NCBI GenBank assembly: GCA_023614405.1
Contig: JAJUPC010000232.1
Span: forward strand, 186,001-250,000
Source of the DNA: Avena insularis
Lineage: Eukaryota; Streptophyta; Magnoliopsida; Poales; Poaceae
DNA length: 64,000 nt
Reading direction: 5' to 3'
The notes under the pieces were generated by a model. The model was not told where the DNA came from. It worked only from the letters and a program-made list of their open reading frames with translations, and did not search any database. The first letter of the stretch is position 1. Each line of letters starts with the position of its first letter. A program made the translations under genes and the position numbers. Shown piece by piece: positions 11,592-23,825 of the stretch.

Positions 11592-13310
11592 AGAATTTTT
11601 CCCCTCGGTCGCGCCTCCGTGTTCCGAACTTGATAGCGTTGCTCGCTACATCAGCCATGCTGGTGGGTTCCTTATGTCAGTCTCACATTAGAAGAATCGT
11701 GGGTATGGCAGACTTTTTTTTCTACTCTAGCACCACCATGTTCCTAACTAGATAGCATTGCTTGACAAATCTGCAGTTTGGTCATGTAGCTGGGTCCCAC
11801 ATGATAGCCTCTCATTAGAAGGATTAGTTGTATGATTGACTTTTTTCTCTGCTCGTGCTCCGTGTTTCGAAATTGATGATGTTGCTCGCTGCATCAGCTG
11901 TTTTTTTCAGGCTGCTGGGTCCCCCCATGTCAGCCTCTCATTAGAACAAACGTGTGCATGATGGACTTTTTTATCGCTCGCCCCTCCCTGTTTCGAACTT
12001 GGCAACATTGCTCGATACAGCACTTGTATAAGGCCGCGCTGGTGGGACCCACATGTCAATCTATTTTTAAATGAAATGTGTGTATGATCGACCTTTTTTC
12101 GGCCGCGTCTGCTGTTTTGGACTTCCAATAGATTTAAACTGTGTGTGTTGCCACTACGCCAAAGATATTTATAGAGAATCATCCCAGTTCTCGGACCCTA
12201 ACATCCCTCTCAGAAATCAGCATTTGCATTCCTTAGTACCTTCAAGTTATGTTTTAATGTTTTTAAAAAGATGTCGTGTGTCCGTGTTTATATTTTTAAA
12301 AATAAAAGGGCAGCCTCCTGGCATTTCAATTTATAAAATGCCACATATATAATGGACTAGTTTCTTAAAAATATGGCGGAGTTTTTTTTAAGAGGTGGAG
12401 GCAGAGTTTTTTTTAAGAGGTGGGGGCAATGCTGAAAAGGCCGAATTAAAAATATTTTGGGCTATTCTACATGGTCCATCTACATGCTCTATACTCCATG
12501 GGCTCCTTTCTTAAATTTCACTGGGCTGTGCTAAGCAGTCCCTTGACCCTGACAAGGCCGAATTAAAATGTTCTTTCCTATGCTCCATGGGATCCTTTCT
12601 CAAATTTCACTCGCCTATGCTCAGCAGTTCCCTGACCCTGTGCTAAAAAAAAGCAGTTCCCTGACCTCGAAAAGGCATGTGTATGTTGGACTGTTTTTTC
12701 GGTCGAACTTGATAACGTTGTTGGGTCCTCCATGTTAGCCTCTCACCGTGCTGGCCTTTTTTCTTGCTCGCGCCTCTCTATTTCGGACTTGGCAATGTTG
12801 CTCGATGCAGCATCTCTATAAGGTCACGCTGCTGGGTCCCATGTGTCAGCCTCTATGTAAATGAAACGTGCGCATGATGGACATTTTTTTTAGCCCCGTC
12901 CGCTGTTTTGACATCGGTCCGTTACATGGTACTAAGTAAAGGACCAAATATACACACATACTATATAGATGTCAATCAAATTATAATTTTTTGAGAATTA
13001 TCTATTATAATTTTATATAGTGATGATACATCATATGTCTATTATCTGGTTCTCACGTGCAGGGTACGTGGAACTAACTAGTAATGTAGTAGTTTCAACA
13101 AAATAACATAGGTAGGCGGAGCTTTTTCTAGGGGGCTATGGAATGGGATGACCATAAAGGCTAAATTAAAAAGATTATGGGATAACTGGGGGTGGATGCC
13201 CTATTCTTCATGGGCTCACTCTGAAACTGAATACGCTATGGTTGGCAGCCACAAGACAATGAAAAGGCCGAATTGAAGGTTTTGGGCTATGATTGAGCCT
13301 GATAGGCTAA
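11592..13310. repeat. Imperfect tandem repeats, CACTA subterminal type
   Basis: Two repeated motifs alternate. One unit of about 120-127 bp (C-rich GCGCCTCC..GTTTCGAACTTGG..TTGCTCG, then GCTGGGTCCCACATGTCAGCCTCTCATTAGAA) starts near 11603, 11722, 11847, 11972, 12099 and 12765, with partial copies near 12700 and 12891. A second motif, AAGGCCGAATTAAAA followed by GGGCTATNCTCCATGGGCTCC, occurs near 12437, 12555, 13150 and 13264. Such arrays just inside the ends are typical of Triticeae CACTA elements and precede the transposase here. No coding sequence is seen. Confidence 0.55.
12935..13090 (+). repeat. Partial copy of the foldback arm repeat
   Basis: The sequence GGACCAAATATACAC..CATACTATATAGATG..ATAATTTTATATAGTGATGATA..TCTCACGTGCAGGGTACGTG..ACTAGTA matches, with changes, the arm of the inverted-repeat elements at 47450-47625, 49198-49380 and 52440-52603. 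Only the distal ~150 bases of the arm are present. Confidence 0.6.
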
Positions 13311-13972
13311 TTTCATGGGATCAGTAATAAAAATTCCAGACCTCAACAAGAAAGAAAAAAACGAGGGAGAACATTTTGGCTGATATTTTTGCGTAAAATT
13401 GTTGACAACCAGGGCACACACCCCCCGCGCACCAAAACTTTCCCACACGCGCCTTCCAACTCGCGCCTTCACTCCGCACCAGCTACAGTCTCTTTGCGCC
13501 ATTCTTCTGGAGACGCGCAGGCGGTCAAACCAGAAGCCACGCACCAAAACATTCACACTCCGTCTATCAGCCAGGGCGACCTGACACCATTGCTGGCGGC
13601 ACCGTTCTTTTCGAGATGCACACAGGCCGGCGATCAGCTGGTCGATCCCCATGACACGCTTATAATATCCTTAGTTCGCTCAATCATTACCTAGAAGTAG
13701 TTTCGTACTCTATCTGCTCGTTTGACATTGTTCTGCACTTGATCTGTTTGTTCGAATTGGTTGTCATTTTGTGCTCGGTTGATCTGTTCTCTCAAATATG
13801 TAACATAGTTATGCACTCAATTTTTGAAATAAGCTAAATTACGTGGCATTTATAGTTCTATATTCAATCAAGTTGCTTAGATATCTTGGCTTAATTAGAT
13901 CTGTAATCAACCTGTTCGATGAAATATCTTGAAAGCTTCTGACCATCTCTATCCTCAATAGATGGACATATA

Positions 13973-15248
13973 TTGGATACTGAATGGGAAAAAGCAACAC
14001 CTTCATATTGGGAAGGTGTTAATGACTTCATGATGTTTGTTAGACAGCATAATGGCGACTCGGATGTGTTTTGCACATGCCGACAATGCCTTAATTATAA
14101 AAAGTTGAGTCAGAGCACAGTCATAGACCATACTTTCGTTAATGTGATGCAACGCACATATATTAGGCGGACTAAACATGGTGAACCATATGATCAACCT
14201 ATTCTTTTCCCTGTAGCTGATGATGATCATCCGCCTGAAGCTCATCAGATCGAGGATGAGGACCTTTCTAGTTTGTTAAGGGATATGTACCCCACTGCAA
14301 GCAAAAAAGGCGCTCCTTCTCTTAAAAGATCACTTTTCTCTGACCTGATAGAAGATGCCAAGTGTTCAGTGGACCTTGATTCTAGTATCTCAAGATTCGA
14401 ACTGGTAATGAAATTACTAAAGGAGAAGTCATTCAACAAGATTACCAACAAAGCTTTTGATTTAGTGATTAAGGTGTATAGCGAGTCAATCTCTAGGGAA
14501 GGACTGCCAAAATCCTTTTATGAGATGAAACAGTACATCAAGGTACTTGGACTATCATATGAGAAGATCCATTTTTGTCCAAATAACTGTGTACTGTTCT
14601 AGGAGGATTATGAAAACCTCGATGAATGCCCAGTATGTAACGAATCAAGATGGAAAAATGGTGATAAAAAGAAGAAAGATCCTTGTAAGGTTCTGAGATA
14701 TTTTTCAATTATAGATAGATTGAAGAGGTTGTTTCAGTCAGAACAAACATCTAAGGAAACAAGATGGCACAAAGAGATTCTCAATCCAGATGATTACTTA
14801 CTTAGACATCTAGCTGATGGCGATGAATGGAAGAACCTTGACAAGGCTTATCCAGGATTTGCAGCGGATCCAAGGAACCTGAGACTTGTCCTAGCTACAG
14901 ATGGATTTAACCCATTTGGCAACATAAGTAACTCGTATAGTATGTGGCTAGTACTTGTTACAATTTACAACCTGCCTCCCTGGGCATGCACTGATCAGTC
15001 AAACTGCTTGGTGGCTTTACTCATCCTAGGTCCCAAATCACCTGGGAAGGATTTTGATATGTTCATGGAGCCTCTTATATGAGACTTGCAAGAACTATGG
15101 AAGGGTGTCATGACTCCTGATATCCTTGCCAGCAACCTTGAAGATGCCCAGTTCCCTATGCATGCTGCTGTGCTATTCTGCACCCATGATTTTCTAGCTC
15201 TTGGCACTAGTCAGGTAGAGTGACAACAGGTTATAATGCATGTGTTCG
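13973..15248 (+). pseudogene. CACTA transposase (TNP2 type), 5' half
   Basis: The transposase cuts and joins CACTA ends. The frame opens MDTEWEKATPSYWEGV, the N-terminal transposase-associated domain with its zinc-binding CTCRQC, through about residue 70 (RRTKHGEP). Transposase_21-type sequence follows: PKSFYEMKQYIKVLGLSYEKIH, CPNNC, ECPVC, then ATDGFNPFGNIS and SYSMW, LGPKSPGKDFD. One frame carries all of this, but with TAG at 14600-14602 and TGA at 15080-15082, and a further shift just before 15220. The Athila element enters at 15248 inside GYNACVR. The start at 13973 matches family proteins. It is inactive, and the 3' half is at 39418. Confidence 0.9.
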
Positions 15249-16797
15249 TGATACGTTGCTAACGTATCCATAATTTTTGATGTTCCATGCTTGGTTTTAT
15301 CTACTTTCTTATGTTTTGTCCATACTTTGGAGTACTTTCTATACACTTTCTTGGACTAACCTATTAACAAGAGCAACAGTGCCAGCTGCTTGTTTTCTGC
15401 TGTTTTTGGTTCCAGGAAAGTCAGAAAATGAATATTCTCGGAATTGGACGGGACAAAAGCTAAAGTCAGTTTTTCACCGAGGAACACAAGGAGCTAGAGT
15501 ACGAGACGAAGAGGGTCCAGGGGGGAGCCACACCACCAGGCTGCGCGGGCTAGGTGGTCTGGCCGCCTCCAGCACCCCCTCGGCCTCCGATACAGAAACC
15601 CTAAGTACCCAATCAAAAATTCATGAAAGAGTCTGTAGCCGTCGTCATCTCCATTCCTATATTGGGAGGGATCTAAAGCTCTTCCTGGCACCTGCCGGAC
15701 GGGAGAATACACCCTGGAGGCCTTCTTCATCACCATGCAAGCCTCCGGTGTGATGTGTGAGTAGTTCATCATTGGACTATGGTCCATGTAGTATCTATAT
15801 GGCTGGTTCTTTTCCTTTGTGCTATCATGTTTAGATCTTGTGAGCTCCGTTCATGATCAAGATCATCTATTTGTAATTCTTACATGTTGTGTTTGCGGGG
15901 ATCCGATGGATATTGATATGCTATTTCAGATTGATTATTGATTCTATCATGTCTTTGTTATTTGTGATCTTGCATGCTTTCCGTTGTTAGTAGCTATCTT
16001 GGCCAAGTAGATGCTAGCAACTCCAAGAGTTAGTATTTATGCTCGATAGTGGGTTCATGCCTCTAGTAATCTCAGGAAGTGACAAAAATTGCTAAGGTAC
16101 TAGATGTGTTGTTGCTACTAGGGAGAAAACAACAATCCTTTATTCATAGAACAATCGTATTGTTTACTTTACACGCAATGCATAATGCAATTATCTGTTG
16201 CTTACAACTTAATACTGGAGGGGATTCGGATGATAACCTGAAGATGGATTATTAGTCATAGATGCAGTTGGATTACGGTCTATGTATAATGTTGTAATGC
16301 CCAATCGAATCTCAAAGGAGTCAAGTTGAGTAGTATATGCATATTGCTTTCTCGATGTTTGTCAATTGCCCCGTTATAATTTGTTCACCCAACATGTCAT
16401 CTATCTTAAGGAGATCCACCACTAGTGAACTATGGACCCCGGTCCTTTATTTTACAATAAATATACAACTACTTACTGCTTTCTGTTTACTTTCTGCAAA
16501 CTATTACTTTCTTCCACACAATACATTTAATCCTTTGTTTTCAGCAAAACCGGTGAGATTGACAACCTCACTGTAAGTTGGGGGCAAAGTTCTGTGGTTG
16601 TGTTGTGCAGGTTTCCATGTTGCTGCTGGCGCCGGTAGTGCGCCCTACCAAAGTCTAGCTAGCAACACCTTTGAGGTGTTTCCTTGCTCCTACTAGATTA
16701 ACAAACTTGGTTTCATAACTGAGGGAAACTTATTGCTGTGGTCATCATACCTTCCTCTTGGGGTTCCCCAACGAGCTCGTTATTACACGAGTCAGCA
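15249..16797 (+). repeat. 5' LTR of the Athila-clade element (1549 bp)
   Basis: It starts TGATACGTTGCTAACG and ends GAGTCAGCA. It aligns end to end with 21617-22181 plus 38398-39417. By eye, the first ~245 bases show about 14 differences from the 3' LTR. Confidence 0.92.
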
Positions 16798-16807
16798 AGT
16801 ACTTTTC

Positions 16808-16822
16808 GGGCGCCGTTGCCGG
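16808..16822 (+). promoter_or_regulatory. Primer binding site of the Athila-clade element
   Basis: GGGCGCCGTTGCCGG lies 10 bases inside the LTR end. It matches the GGCGCCGTTGCC primer site, complementary to the tRNA-Asp 3' end, used by Athila-clade Gypsy elements. The first base differs from the usual T. Confidence 0.8.
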
Positions 16823-16986
16823 AGAGTCAAGGACATCTTCACATGGGGAGTCCCTCATAACCAATCTCTTTACTTTGTTATTTTTGTTTTTCTTAGTTTA
16901 TTTTTGCTTTGTTTGCTTGTTTCTTTGTCAAAAAACACAAAAAAATTAGTTGTACTACTTTGCTTTCTTTATTAAAAACACAAAAA

Positions 16987-18910
16987 ATGACTACTCTTGA
17001 AAATACTAAGTTGTGGTACTTCACTAGCACCAACAACAATGATTTCATGAGCACACCTATTGCTCCACCTTTTCCTGAAATAAAAATGACTACTCTTGAA
17101 ATTAAACCTGCTTTACTCAATCTTGTTATGAGAGAACAATTTTCTGGTATTGGTAATGAAGATGCTGCTGCTCATCTAAATAACTTTGTAGACCTTTGTG
17201 AGATGCAAAAGCATAGGGATATATATGGAGATATTATTAAGCTTAAATTGTTTCCTTTCTCTTTGAGAGGAAAAGCTAAAGAATGGTTGAATTCCTTAAC
17301 TAGGAATAGTATTGATTCTCGGACTAAATGCAAAGAAGCTTTCATTGGAAAATACTATCCTCCTGCTAAGATTATATCTATGAGAAGTGAAATAATGAAG
17401 TTTAAACAATCTGATAATGAACATGTTGCTCAAGCTTGGGAAAGAATGAAATCTTTGGTAAAGAATTATCCCACTCATGGACTGACTGGTTGGATGATTA
17501 TCCAAACTTTTTATGCAGGATTGAACTATTCTTCAAGAAGTCTATTGGATTCTGCTGCTAGAGGTACCTTTATGACCATTACTTTGGGTGTTGCAACAAA
17601 GCTTCTGGATAATATGATGGTTAACTATTCTGAATGGCACACTGAAAGAGCTCCACAAGGTAAGAAGGTAAATTATGTTGAAGAAACCTCCTCCTTGAGT
17701 GATAAAATTGATGTTATTATGTCTATGCTTGTTAATGGGAAAGCTCATATTGATCCAAATCATGTTCCCTTAGCCTCTCTGGTCGCTCAAGAAGAGCAAG
17801 TTGATGTGAAATTTATATAAAATAACAATTTTAGCAACAATGCCTACAGGAATAATTTTGGTAACAACAATTATAGGCCATATCCTCCCAACAATGGTAA
17901 TGCTTATGGAAATTCCTACAAAAATAATAGGAGTGCACCCTCTGAACTTGAAGTTATGCTTAAAGATTTTACTAGCAAACAAACTGCTTTCAATAAAACT
18001 ATTGAAGAAAAACTCTCTAATGCTCAAAGAAATATAGCATCATTGGCTCAAGCTCAATCTTCTTTGAATAAAATGGCTGCTAAACCTAAAACTAATGAGA
18101 ATCCCTTTGCTGCCACTAATGCCATACAAGTTAGAATTGATGAAAATGTTAGACTATTAGCTGAATTGCATGCTAAGTGGGAAAGAGAAGATGAAATTGC
18201 TAGAAACATTAGTGTTTCTACTATCACTACCACTAGTGTTGAGGCTAGTAATAGCTCTACTACTTTAGATGATAATTATGATTTTGATCTTGATGGTTGC
18301 AACATCTCTGAAGTTATTAAGTTCCTACAAAAGCTTGCTAAAAGTCCTAATGCTAGTGCTATGAATAGGGCCTTTACAAAACACATTACTGATGCTCTCA
18401 AAAAAATTAAAGATGAAACATAAAGCTTCTATTCCTATGAAACAATAAGATGGTTGGGAACCCATCATTAATATGAAAGTGAATGATTTTGAATTCAAAG
18501 CTTTATGTGATCTTGATAGTAGTGTTTCTATTATGCCCAAAAGGATTTATGATATGCTTGATTTGCCACCATTGGAAGATTGTTATTTGAATGTCCCACT
18601 TGATGATAATGCTAAAAAGAAACTCATGGGAAGTATTAATGATGTTCTTATTATGGTTAACAATGCTTATGTCCCCGTTGATTTCTATGTTTTGGATGTT
18701 GAATGCAATGCTTCTTGTCCTATTACTTTGGGAAGACCTTTTCTTAGAACTATTGGTGCCATTATTGATATGAAAGAAGGCACCATTAAATATCAACTCC
18801 CACTCAAGAAATGTATAGAACACTTCCGTAAGAAGAGAGAGAAGATTCCTTTTGCCTCTCCTATGAAAACAAAATTTGCTCTTAATGCTTCTTCATTTGA
18901 GAACACTTGA
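16987..18910 (+). pseudogene. Athila-type gag plus retropepsin, broken
   Basis: The start at 16987 (MTTLENTKLW) fits the family better than the in-frame ATG at 16909. The capsid-type gag domain is clear (LKLFPFSLRGKAKEWLNS, KCKEAFIGKYYPP, WERMKSLVKNYP, TFYAGL). A TAA at 17818-17820 splits gag, but the same frame continues to 18423 through an Asn-rich linker and a coiled-coil-like segment. The reading then moves one base near 18412-18420, with another TAA at 18446-18448, into the protease frame 18473-18910. There the active site reads ALCDLDSSVSIMP: Asp is kept but the Gly after it is replaced, as DLD-SS. LGRPFLRT completes the fold. Nothing resembling reverse transcriptase follows. Confidence 0.88.
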
Positions 18911-21602
18911 TTCTTTTTCTTGCTTCTTATGCCTAACTTAAAGGCGTTAAAGAAAAGTACTTATTGGGAGATAACCCAAAAGTTTTATATAAGTCTTGAA
19001 AGTTATTACTTCAGTAATAACTGCTCCTTATCCTTTTTATTTGCTTTTTGTGCCAAGAGTAACCTCTAATGAGAGATAATTAATGATTGGGAAAGTTGTT
19101 GTCCCGAAACAGATTTCTGTGCTTCACCGTAAAACTTCGTGTAAAATCTCTATACGTTGTTTTGATGCGTGCATTTTTGTGCTTTTGCCCCAGGTTTTTG
19201 TATAACTTTTGTTAGTTCAACACTTTTTGATTTGAACAACAGAAGGTCTTCTAAAAAATTGGTTTTTACCTGCTGGTCTGTTTTGACAGATTTCTGCCAT
19301 TATTTGCATTTGCTTCTTGTTAGTTCCTTTTTGAGTTCTTTTGGGGAATTGAGCTTTTTGAGGGAAGTGCTACAGTAGCTTGTGTTTTAATGGAAGTTTT
19401 ATTGGTGTTGAAACTGAACCTAAAGACTTATTATCTTGAGTGCACTAATGTTGCTAAAAAATATTGTGTGAAGTTTTGTATGAAGGAAAAATTTCAGGTG
19501 TATGGAAGGAATGAGTAATGAGATGAAGGATGGACTAAAGCTCAAGCTTGGGGATGCCACCCCGTGTGACCCCAAGAAATATTCAAGAGGTACAAGCGTC
19601 AAAGCTTGGGGATGCCCAAGGCATCCCCTTCTTCATCAATAAAAATTCCAGGTTTCTTCCAAACACTTCATTTTTATTGTTTCATGCACAATTGTGTTGT
19701 TCTTGGAGCGTCATCTTTTTCATTTTCGTTTTGGTTTTTCATTTGCTTGGTTTGTTTTCTTGAATAAATTGGTTGGCCCCCTCTTTCATACATTGGTTTT
19801 CAAATAGTTTGGTTTGGATTGGAAAAGAGTAGGAAAAGTTCATGCTTAAGTGGTAAAAGGAGCTTGTTTTTGACTATGGCCTATGCTTTGTCATGACATG
19901 CTTGATATTGTTTTGGCTTTATGCTTAGTGATCTTTGCTGTAGCATGACATGTTATAGACAATTGAGAATTCTTAATGTGCCTTTGAAGAATCATGCGTT
20001 GTTTTAGCATATTAAAGCATAGTATTGTGGTATTGTCCTTTGATGCTTTATTTGGGTTGACTTGGCGCATGCTCAAACCATGTTATGACTATCCCAAGTC
20101 ACCATAGCCTTTATGATCCTTTAGTTTTCAACTTGTAGTATCACTTTATGCTTTGATTAATGATGTTTTGTCGCTCTGCATGATTATGGCCATTATTGCT
20201 CTCTTAGTTAGTCGCTCCCAGTCTTTTGCTAGCCTCCGTAACCAAGTATGAGTTCCACTCATGCATCCAACTCCTAAAACAAAGTTATTCCAAAGAGTTC
20301 ACCATACCTACCTATTAGCATTTGATATTCCAAGTATATTCATGTTTTCATCTACCTTCCGAATTAATCTTGTTATGTGAAAATTAGTGATTAAAGCTCT
20401 CATGAACTTGATGGAACACTTTACTTTCTTGCACTTAATAAACTTGAACCATTGCATCCATCTTTGTTGCATATATGCTTCCACTTTATAAGTTGAAGTT
20501 AGCAGAACTATGTATCATGGGGAACACTTTCAACATTGCACTTGTACATTGTACCTAGTTGATATCATGTTCTTTTGCTTATGGATCCCGGCGGTGTGAA
20601 ATAAAAGGGGAACTTGTAATATCATGGAGTTTGTATTTGTGTCAGAGAAACGCTTGGGCCGCTAGCCTAAGCCATGCCTAATCATGGTGGAAACTTGCAG
20701 CATAACCATAATGAGCACTCTATGAAGCATCCTCAATAAAAACCTATGCAAATAGCAAATAGAAAGACCGCTGAGATGCTCATTGTCTGCTTGCCTTGTC
20801 ATTTTGATTATGGGATAACTCCTGTATCATGTGCAAGGGGTACCCCGTTAGTGGTTCTCTATGATACATATGTACTTACAATGACAAGAGCTTACTTGTG
20901 AATAAAGTTGAGTAGCATGAGGTTCGGTCTTTGTAAGTAAGGGGCATGAGATTTCAGCTTATAACTTGTCAAACATATCCTCTTAGTTGTGTCACTTTAA
21001 CCTTAATCACCTAAAGATGCTTATGATAGGGGCAATGAGAGCTGAAAGCTAATAAGTACCATAATTTTTGGAAGCACTTTATGAAACTTGACTCCCTGCT
21101 TCCTTCTATGAAGGTTCTTTTACTTTTAAATTGAGTCTCCACCTTCTATCTTTATGCACCTACTTTGAGAGCATAGTGGCCATTCTTAGTTCTATGTGCA
21201 TTGTCCCAAGACTTGTTGATTGATGCATAACTTTGATATTGCTTGTTCTTAAACTATTTGTATCTAGTCACTCTTATGACCTTTGAAGGTGTCCTATGCA
21301 TTTATGTTTGCTACTCTATGAGGGACAAGCTGAATGCCATTATGCTATGTTTTCTTTATGTGAAACAACAAACGTCTTGCAAAGCATTGTTATTCATGAA
21401 TCTTTTGTTTGTGCCTTTTCATGTTGCAACCATAGTTGCTTTGTCTTATTGTTAGAACTTTGTCTTTCATGTTATGTTGAAGTACTATGATCCCAACTAT
21501 CAATGTTTTACAAATACTTTAATCAAGTTTATGATGGTGCATGTCACCTCAAAAATTATTCTTTCTTTCTATCACTTACCTACACAAGGACGAGCAGGAG
21601 TT
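18911..21602 (+). other. Long non-coding tract replacing pol in the Athila-clade element
   Basis: About 2.7 kb between protease and 3' LTR with no recognisable protein in any frame. The motif AAGCTTGGGGATG, which is also part of the polypurine tract, occurs near 19543 and 19601 as well as at 21604. Otherwise the sequence is AT-rich and unremarkable. Replacement of pol by such a spacer is typical of non-autonomous Triticeae Gypsy elements. Confidence 0.7.
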
Positions 21603-21603
21603 A

Positions 21604-21616
21604 AGCTTGGGGATGT
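21604..21616 (+). promoter_or_regulatory. Polypurine tract before the 3' LTR
   Basis: AGCTTGGGGATGT directly precedes the LTR start TGATATG at 21617. Its purine core and position suit the plus-strand primer of reverse transcription. Confidence 0.6.
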
Positions 21617-22181
21617 TGATATGTTGCTAACGTATCCATAATTTTTGGTGTTCCATGCTTGGTTTTATCTACTTTCTTATGTTTTATCCACACTTTGGAG
21701 TACTTTCTATACACTTTCTTGGACTAACCTATTAACAAGAGCCATAGTGCCAGCTACATGTTTTCTTCTGTTTTTGGTTCCAGGAAAGTCAAAAAATGAA
21801 TATTCTCGGAATTGGACGAGACAAAATCCAAAGTCAGTTTTTCACCGAGGAACACAAGGAGCCAGCGTACAAGACGGAGAGGGGCCAGGGGCCGCCACAC
21901 CATCTGGCCGCGCGGACTAGCCTAGCCCGCGCCAGGGGGTGGTCTAGCCACCTCCGGCACCCCCCGGCCTCCCCTTTCGCCTATAAGATGCCTCCGATAC
22001 AGAAACCCTAAGTACCCGATCAAAATTCCACAAAGAGTCTATAGCCGCCGTCATCTCCATTCCTAGATCGGGAGGGATCTGAAGCTCTTCCTGGCACCCT
22101 ACCGGAGGGGAGAATTCACCCTGGAGGCCTTCTTCATCACCATGCAAGCCTCCGATGTGATGCGTGAGTAGTTCATCCTTG
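21617..22181 (+). repeat. 3' LTR of the Athila-clade element, first part
   Basis: It matches the 5' LTR from TGATA(C/T)GTTGCTAACG to TTCATCCTTGGA, where the Tat element begins. It contains about 30 extra bases relative to the 5' LTR in the GC-rich middle (around 21900-21990). Confidence 0.9.
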
Positions 22182-22505
22182 GAATTAACGAAGGAATCGA
22201 AGATTACAATGGTGCGCAGATGCAATCTGGCGAGGGTTGTGGAAACTAGGGTTGCGTGTGTGCTCCTCGCTGCCCCCTCTTGGCCATTATATAGATAGGC
22301 CAGGTCTCGGGTAGCAGGTTGAGTCGGTTACAGTTTAGGGTTTTCCCTTCAAACTTTCTATCTTTAGACTTCTTCTTGTCTCGCAAGTTATCGAGAATCC
22401 GTAGGCCACTCGAAGTCTTTATTGGGCCGTGGCATCGCCGTGGGCTTCCACCATATCTGGACCATATATACAAGACTCGAGTACTTGCAGGGTATACCCA
22501 TGTCA
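22182..22505 (-). repeat. 3' LTR of the Tat-clade element, truncated
   Basis: It matches 38076-38397, with about 21 differences in 324 aligned bases by eye, mostly transitions. The distal ~165 bases of the LTR are absent. The junction with the host LTR falls in CTTGGA, a hexamer present in both partners. The minus-strand tract CACTCGGGGGCTAC next to it (22507-22520) is the likely polypurine tract. Confidence 0.85.
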
Positions 22506-22506
22506 G

Positions 22507-23800
22507 TAGCCCCCGAGTGTCCAGTGAAATCGCAGATTTGACTGGGACTTTATGAAGCCTTTCGAGTGCATGACTGAGTATTTTTTCGAGTGCTCTGTTT
22601 GTGTCATAGGGATTGTTGATGTGCGTGAATGATTTAACCAATGCATCGGTATTAGTTAACTACCTTAGGGTAAAACAACGCAATCTACTCGAACTCGAGT
22701 CCCCGGACTCAAGTTCGGGAAAGTGCTGGTGTAATTCGACTCAAGCCGCGGAGGTCTTATAGGAGTCGAATTCCAGTATATGGGTGTGAGCACTTGACTT
22801 GTCCGTGAAGGCATGTTCATCGCACATGTAGGCATGGATAAATTTCTGGTAGTGTGCAGCAAATGCGTTGCTAGGCCTTATTCAGGTCTTATCTTCACAC
22901 TGCAAGCACGACATCCGAAATTTTGTCATCGCGGAGATGATTCGGGTGACCCAGGAGACGCAGTCTCTTTGTAGGGAAAAATATGAGGCAGTGTCGCCAT
23001 AGACTTCAAGTGTGGATGTTATCAACACACATTACGATGTAGAAATAAGCATAGGGTGCGCGACTAGCGCTCCCTATGGGAGTAGCCCCCGAGTGCCTGG
23101 TTGAGTCGAAGACTCATGCAGGGACTAAAGAATATTTGCGACTGCTGTCATCTTTTCTTTGCTTGTTTTAGTCAAATTTATTTCCGGCGCTCCCTATGGG
23201 AGTAAACCATGTCCATAGTTGAATCGTGGATTCGAGTGGTTGCGTATGCTTTGAATGTCCATATTCCTGTAGCAAAGAAAATCGTAGGGTGCGCGACCAG
23301 CGCTCCCTATGGGAGTAGCTCAAGAGTGCTTGATGGAGTCGAAGACTCGAGCAAGGACTAAAGTAGTCGAAGTCTTCTAGTGCTCAATATTTGATGACAT
23401 CAGTGCTGGCGATGTGATGATCTCAGTTGCCCGCGTGAGCGGCTTTGACGGGACGTGACGAGCGGTGGGTTCCATTTTCTGACCCTGATTTGACCGGGCG
23501 TACGTAATCTATTGTTTTAACTGTGCCTCCTCGATTTCTACGTGTAATGGGGGTAGTGGGGGACGGTTTGTGCTTTAGGTCCTCCACGTGTCGATCGAGA
23601 TGTGCGCCACGCGTCTGATAGGGTTTCTGCTGGCCGTTGGATTACATCTTCTAGGGGGTTAAGTAGTAGCGTAGCGGCTGTAATTTCTTAGCTTCTCCCT
23701 CTCTGCTTTGTTCCTCCATCTCCATTGCTGCTGCTCTCTGCCTCCGAGAGTTCGTTCCGTTCGCGGCGCTGGACCAACTCCGTGTTTTCCTGAGTTATTT
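22507..23800. repeat. Tat 3' tail with internal direct repeats
   Basis: The block GTGCGCGAC(T/C)AGCGCTCCCTATGGGAGTAG followed by CCCGAGTGC..GAGTCGAAGACTC occurs near 23056 and 23286, about 230 bp apart, with a partial copy near 23188. CGCTCCCTATGGGAG is itself nearly palindromic (CTCCCTATGGGAG). No coding sequence is seen. It lies between the accessory gene and the 3' LTR. Confidence 0.6.
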
Positions 23801-23825
23801 TCTTTGCTCTCATCGCCGCCGCAAG

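Noticed and set aside
12152..12165. CACTACGCCAAAG as the CACTA 5' terminal inverted repeat
   Set aside because: It begins CACTA, but I found no mirrored ..TAGTG partner on the right side and no 3 bp duplication, and subterminal-type repeats lie on both sides of it.
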